A DNA stretch of 56,229 nt, from positions 598 to 56,826 of the forward strand of contig NZ_NIJK01000004.1 in NCBI RefSeq assembly GCF_002836975.1, read 5' to 3'. This DNA is from Shewanella indica (lineage in GTDB: Bacteria > Pseudomonadota > Gammaproteobacteria > Enterobacterales > Shewanellaceae). The notes beneath the pieces were generated by a model. It ran no database searches. It was not told the origin of the DNA and worked only from the letters and a program-made list of their open reading frames with translations. Made by a program: the position numbers and the translations under genes. Every line of letters begins with the position of its first letter. Positions within the stretch are counted from its first letter, which is position 1. Below, in pieces: positions 53,032-56,229 of this stretch.

Positions 53032-54074
53032 TGCATCCAGACTCACTGTCACTGGCCCGCTATAGGCTGCCGCTGGAAACCTCACTACCTGTGGGTAAGC
53101 AAAGAATCGAGCAGAGATCCGGGCTGATTATCAAGGCCTGTTGCGGCGATGAAGAGCATTTTGTAGAAGTCGCTCCTCTGAGCGGCCTGGATGCCAACGG
53201 CGAGCCACTGCAGGGGTTCAGCCGTGAATCACTGGCGGAGGTGACAGAAGCAGCCTTGGCGCTGATGCAAGCACTGGCAGCCAAAGAGCTTAAGTTGAGT
53301 CAGGCGGCCGATGCCTGTCAGCATCCCTCGCTCGCCTGGGGGCTAAGTCTGCTCGATGCCAAACTAAAAGGACAACTGCCACAGCGTTGGCCGGCCTTTG
53401 AAACCATTCCACTCATCTATCACAGGGAAGAAGAGCCACTGGCGCTGCTGCAACAAAGGCTGGCGGCGCTTCCCGATACGGTTCTCAGAGCCAAGATCAA
53501 GGTCGCCCAGACCAGCATGGAGCAAGAGCTCAGACTGATCCATGGCGTATTGGCCGCCAAACCTCATCTCAAACTCAGGCTGGATGCCAATCAGGGCTTT
53601 GAGTATCAACAAGCTGTGGATTTTTGCGCTTGTCTGCCCAAGGCCAGCATTGAATATATTGAGGAACCCTGCCGCCGCGCCGACGATAACCCGGCCCTAT
53701 TCAAGGCCACAGGGATCCGCTATGCCCTGGATGAAAGCCTGCTGCAACGTGAGTTTGTACCTGACTACAATGACTTCGCGAGCGGTCTGACCGCGCTGGT
53801 GCTTAAACCCATGTTGCTCGGCAGCTTAACCAGACTGCAAACCCTGATCGAACAGGCCGAAGCGGCCGGTGTGCGCGCCCTGTTGAGCTCCAGCCTGGAA
53901 TCTTCTCTGGGAATTGCCGATCTGGAGGCAGTCAGTGCCCTCATGACCCCCAACGAAGCCCCCGGACTGGATACTCTGGCGCCTTTCGGACGCGATATTA
54001 TTGTCAGCCAAGGGCAAAAACCCTGTCTGGACTTTGCCGAGCTGGAATTATTGGGTCAGTGGCCCTGTCTTTAA
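53028..54074 (+). CDS. menC: o-Succinylbenzoate synthase MenC
   Basis: Enolase-superfamily dehydratase making o-succinylbenzoate. The 348-residue protein has the catalytic Lys pair in RAKIKVA, metal ligands in DANQG, IEEPC and DES, and the second Lys in VLKPM. Start is the ATG at 53028, inside an ATGATG overlap with the menH stop; the next ATG at 53031 is equally possible. Confidence 0.95.
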   Translation: MMHPDSLSLARYRLPLETSLPVGKQRIEQRSGLIIKACCGDEEHFVEVAPLSGLDANGEPLQGFSRESLAEVTEAALALMQALAAKELKLSQAADACQHPSLAWGLSLLDAKLKGQLPQRWPAFETIPLIYHREEEPLALLQQRLAALPDTVLRAKIKVAQTSMEQELRLIHGVLAAKPHLKLRLDANQGFEYQQAVDFCACLPKASIEYIEEPCRRADDNPALFKATGIRYALDESLLQREFVPDYNDFASGLTALVLKPMLLGSLTRLQTLIEQAEAAGVRALLSSSLESSLGIADLEAVSALMTPNEAPGLDTLAPFGRDIIVSQGQKPCLDFAELELLGQWPCL

Positions 54075-54127
54075 CCGCCAAGCTCTGACAGCCTCTGCAA
54101 CCTCCAATTTCAGTAACAGGAGAGCAC

Positions 54128-55555
54128 ATGACCTACTCGCCCCTTCACCTCAGTTGCCAACAAACGCCGGATGCCATCGCCTTGGTAGAGGGCGGTATCT
54201 GCCATAGCTATCAGGCAGTAAGTCGGCAGGTGTTGGCGCTCGGCGCCGAGCTTCGAGCCTTGGGGTTGCAGCGCGGGGATAAACTGGCCTGTGTGGCCGC
54301 CAACTGCCGCGAGCTAATGTTGCTGTATTGGGCTTGTTTGGATCTGGGGCTACTCTTTTGCCCGCTGTCACCCAAGTTTCCGGATAGTCAGCTCCAGGAG
54401 CTGCTTGAACGTTTTAATATCCGCTTTATCTGGTGTCCGGATAACGCCCGGAATGAGCTTTGGCAAACGCGGGATATCACCCGAGTGCAGGCGGATTTTG
54501 CCACCTTAGATTCGACCCGCTTAGATTTGAACAGTCCCTCTACCGAGATAGCCACCGTCTCGGCCAATACACCGCTCAATATTATTCTTACCTCGGGCTC
54601 CAGTGGCAGCCCCAAGGCCGCAGTCCACTGCCTTAACAACCATATCGCCAACGCCAATGGCAGTCGGCAGTTGCTCCATTTGGCAAGTGGTGATGCCTGG
54701 TTACTCTCGCTACCGCTGTTCCATATTGGTGGTCTGGCCATTCTCAATCGCTGCGCCCTAGCCGCCGCGGCCGTGGTGCTGCCGGATAATGAGCTGACTA
54801 TGGCAGCGCAGTTAAAGCGCGATGCCATCACTCATCTCTCATTGGTGGCCACCCAGTTGCAACGCCTGTTGGACGACAGCCCAGAAAGCCTTATGGGGGT
54901 AAAGTGCCTACTACTCGGCGGCGGCGCCATAGGCCAAGGCCTGCTGGACAGGCTATCCCCCTTGAAAGTGAAAGCCTTTACCAGTTACGGCATGACAGAG
55001 ATGGGCTCGCAGATCACCACGGGAATCGCCCGCAGTGATGGCAGCAGTGGCCGCCTATTACCCGGGCGTGAACTCAAAATAGAACAGGGAGTTATCTGGG
55101 TCAGGGGCGAGACCCTGTTTATGGGTTATCTGCAGCCGGATGGCAGCATAGTTAAAGAGACCCAAGACGGTTGGTTCTGCACCAAGGACAAAGGCTGCTG
55201 GAGCCAGGATGGGCTACTGCATATTCAGGGGCGGGTCGACAATATGTTTATCTGCGGCGGCGAGAATATTCAACCGGAAGAGGTGGAAGCGGCGCTGAAA
55301 CGGCACCCGGCCATCCTGGATGCCATTGTCTTTGGTGAAGATAACCCTGAGTTTGGTTTACTACCGGCCGCCATTTTGCGTTATCGAGGCTCACAGGCGC
55401 CGAGCGAAGCCGAGTTGACCGCCTTCCTGGCAGACAAGCTGGCCCGTTTTAAACGCCCGAGGCACTATTATCCTTGGCCGCAACAGGTTGCCGAGGGGCT
55501 TAAGGTGCAGCGTAAACAGGTTATTACCGCTATCTGTTCAGCCAAGAAGTCTTAA
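54128..55555 (+). CDS. menE: o-Succinylbenzoate-CoA ligase MenE
   Basis: ANL-superfamily AMP-forming ligase that activates o-succinylbenzoate with CoA. The 475-residue protein has the AMP-binding TSGSSGSPKAAVH, YGMTEMGSQ, the hinge region GWFCTKDKGCW, GRVDNMFICGGENIQPEE and a C-terminal catalytic Lys in LKVQRKQV. AGGAGAG precedes the ATG. Last gene of menDHCE, 53 bp after menC; menF and menB are not in the window. Confidence 0.95.
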   Translation: MTYSPLHLSCQQTPDAIALVEGGICHSYQAVSRQVLALGAELRALGLQRGDKLACVAANCRELMLLYWACLDLGLLFCPLSPKFPDSQLQELLERFNIRFIWCPDNARNELWQTRDITRVQADFATLDSTRLDLNSPSTEIATVSANTPLNIILTSGSSGSPKAAVHCLNNHIANANGSRQLLHLASGDAWLLSLPLFHIGGLAILNRCALAAAAVVLPDNELTMAAQLKRDAITHLSLVATQLQRLLDDSPESLMGVKCLLLGGGAIGQGLLDRLSPLKVKAFTSYGMTEMGSQITTGIARSDGSSGRLLPGRELKIEQGVIWVRGETLFMGYLQPDGSIVKETQDGWFCTKDKGCWSQDGLLHIQGRVDNMFICGGENIQPEEVEAALKRHPAILDAIVFGEDNPEFGLLPAAILRYRGSQAPSEAELTAFLADKLARFKRPRHYYPWPQQVAEGLKVQRKQVITAICSAKKS

Positions 55556-56164
55556 AAGTTCATTCTGTAAAAAGCGTTTGCAAAAGTCAGCTTCACTCAA
55601 TGGATGCGAAAAGTAAAATCCCTGTCCCAGATTGCAACCGAGATTTTGCAATAACTTGAGCTGGGCAGCCGTTTCAATACCTTCAATAACTAACTGCATA
55701 TCCAATGAATCCGAGAGCGCTATCACACTGGATATCGCCGCCTTACATCTGGGCTCGGTATCCAAACCTTCCACAAAGCAGGCATCCAGTTTCATCTGTG
55801 AAAAAGGCAGGTCACACAGACGAGCTAAAGATGAATATGCGGCACCGAAATCATCAATTGCCAGTTCACAACCCAACATACGTAAACGAATCAGATTCTC
55901 CATATTGAGGGCTGGCGCCAATATAAGTCCAGACTCTGTAATCTCTATGGTGACCAGCTTAGGTGGAAGCTTATAATCCCGAATCAATTTGGAAATTTGA
56001 TATACAAGCTCAGTGGAGTTTAATTGGGAAATGTCAAGGTTGTAGGCAAGCGATAAGCGATAGTTCTGTTCCAACAATCGCTTTTGCAATTTGATCCCCT
56101 GATGGAATAACTGAAGAAACATCTCGTCCAGCAGGCCATAACGAATGACAGGGCGGGATTCCAC
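55538..56164 (-). CDS. EAL domain protein lacking its N-terminal part
   Basis: A 208-residue EAL (c-di-GMP phosphodiesterase-type) sequence. It keeps the Asn of NLDISQL, the Glu of ITES, DDFGAAYSSL, the Lys of MKLD, Glu in IEGIET and the Gln of GQGFYFSHP, but the region that would hold the EAL motif itself is absent. An in-frame stop sits at 56177-56179 just upstream of the GTG at 56164, and neither other minus frame up to the window edge restores that region. It is probably a 5'-truncated, inactive gene. Its end overlaps menE by 18 bp. Confidence 0.65.
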   Translation of the reverse strand: MESRPVIRYGLLDEMFLQLFHQGIKLQKRLLEQNYRLSLAYNLDISQLNSTELVYQISKLIRDYKLPPKLVTIEITESGLILAPALNMENLIRLRMLGCELAIDDFGAAYSSLARLCDLPFSQMKLDACFVEGLDTEPRCKAAISSVIALSDSLDMQLVIEGIETAAQLKLLQNLGCNLGQGFYFSHPLSEADFCKRFLQNELLRLLG

Positions 56165-56229
56165 TTTGCTTATATCTTAACCAAATAACAACTCTGAGCG
56201 AAATGTAGGACTCCAACCAGCACGGCGGC

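Overview
The window looks like a chromosomal segment of a Shewanella-type gammaproteobacterium. Signs of this are the murB-birA-coaA-tRNA-Thr neighbourhood (the mirror image of the E. coli order), the rpoH-ftsX-ftsE-ftsY/rsmD cluster, a menDHCE menaquinone cluster, a Shewanella-like small tetraheme cytochrome next to nrfBCD, and many c-di-GMP and chemotaxis proteins. I see no insertion sequence, integrase, phage gene, CRISPR array or rRNA. Most of the segment reads as core genome with small accessory or decaying patches.

Layout. 1-3.3 kb: tRNA-Thr(TGT) with its promoter, then coaA, birA and murB. 3.5-7.3 kb: a catalytic/non-catalytic M16 peptidase pair, the 3' remnant of an M20 amidohydrolase and a coiled-coil periplasmic protein. 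7.6-16.2 kb: a PAS-PAS-GGDEF-EAL protein, a DTW-domain tRNA-modifying enzyme, a PfkB kinase, an MFS transporter behind a terminator-like leader, a patatin, two small proteins and a DgcZ-like diguanylate cyclase whose zinc site has decayed. 16.4-19.5 kb: divergent irgB/irgA-like genes with a Fur box. 19.6-24.7 kb: a Sel1 protein, a secreted protein, an orphan MSHA-type pilin, and YqhC/YqhD. 24.9-31.1 kb: rpoH, ftsXEY (FtsY carries sixteen 15-residue repeats), rsmD and DUF1145. 31.0-35.5 kb: a MOSC/DUF4870 operon, then an OmpV-type outer-membrane protein, a lipoprotein and an RstAB-like two-component system. 35.5-35.7 kb: a candidate small RNA between two terminators. 35.7-45.9 kb: Bcr-type efflux pump, LysR regulator, dCache chemoreceptor, Sel1/DUF4145 protein, YciC-like protein, DUF2780, TerB, and YjeH with an Lrp-like regulator. 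46.0-49.4 kb: a five-gene anaerobic electron-transfer operon (DUF2726, nrfB, nrfC, nrfD, tetraheme cytochrome) behind a perfect FNR box. 49.4-56.2 kb: a LysR regulator, menDHCE and a truncated EAL protein.

How it fits together. Menaquinone made with MenD/H/C/E is the expected electron donor for the NrfD membrane subunit. NrfC and NrfB would pass electrons on to the periplasmic tetraheme cytochrome, but no terminal reductase (nrfA) lies in the window. The operon's leading gene encodes a membrane-anchored DUF2726 protein that sits directly behind the FNR site, and this is the least expected arrangement I found. The other observations I consider most worth testing are the candidate sRNA or 21-codon ORF at 35.52-35.65 kb, the leader hairpin of the MFS gene at 12.07 kb, and the degenerate zinc-sensing domain of the DgcZ-like protein.
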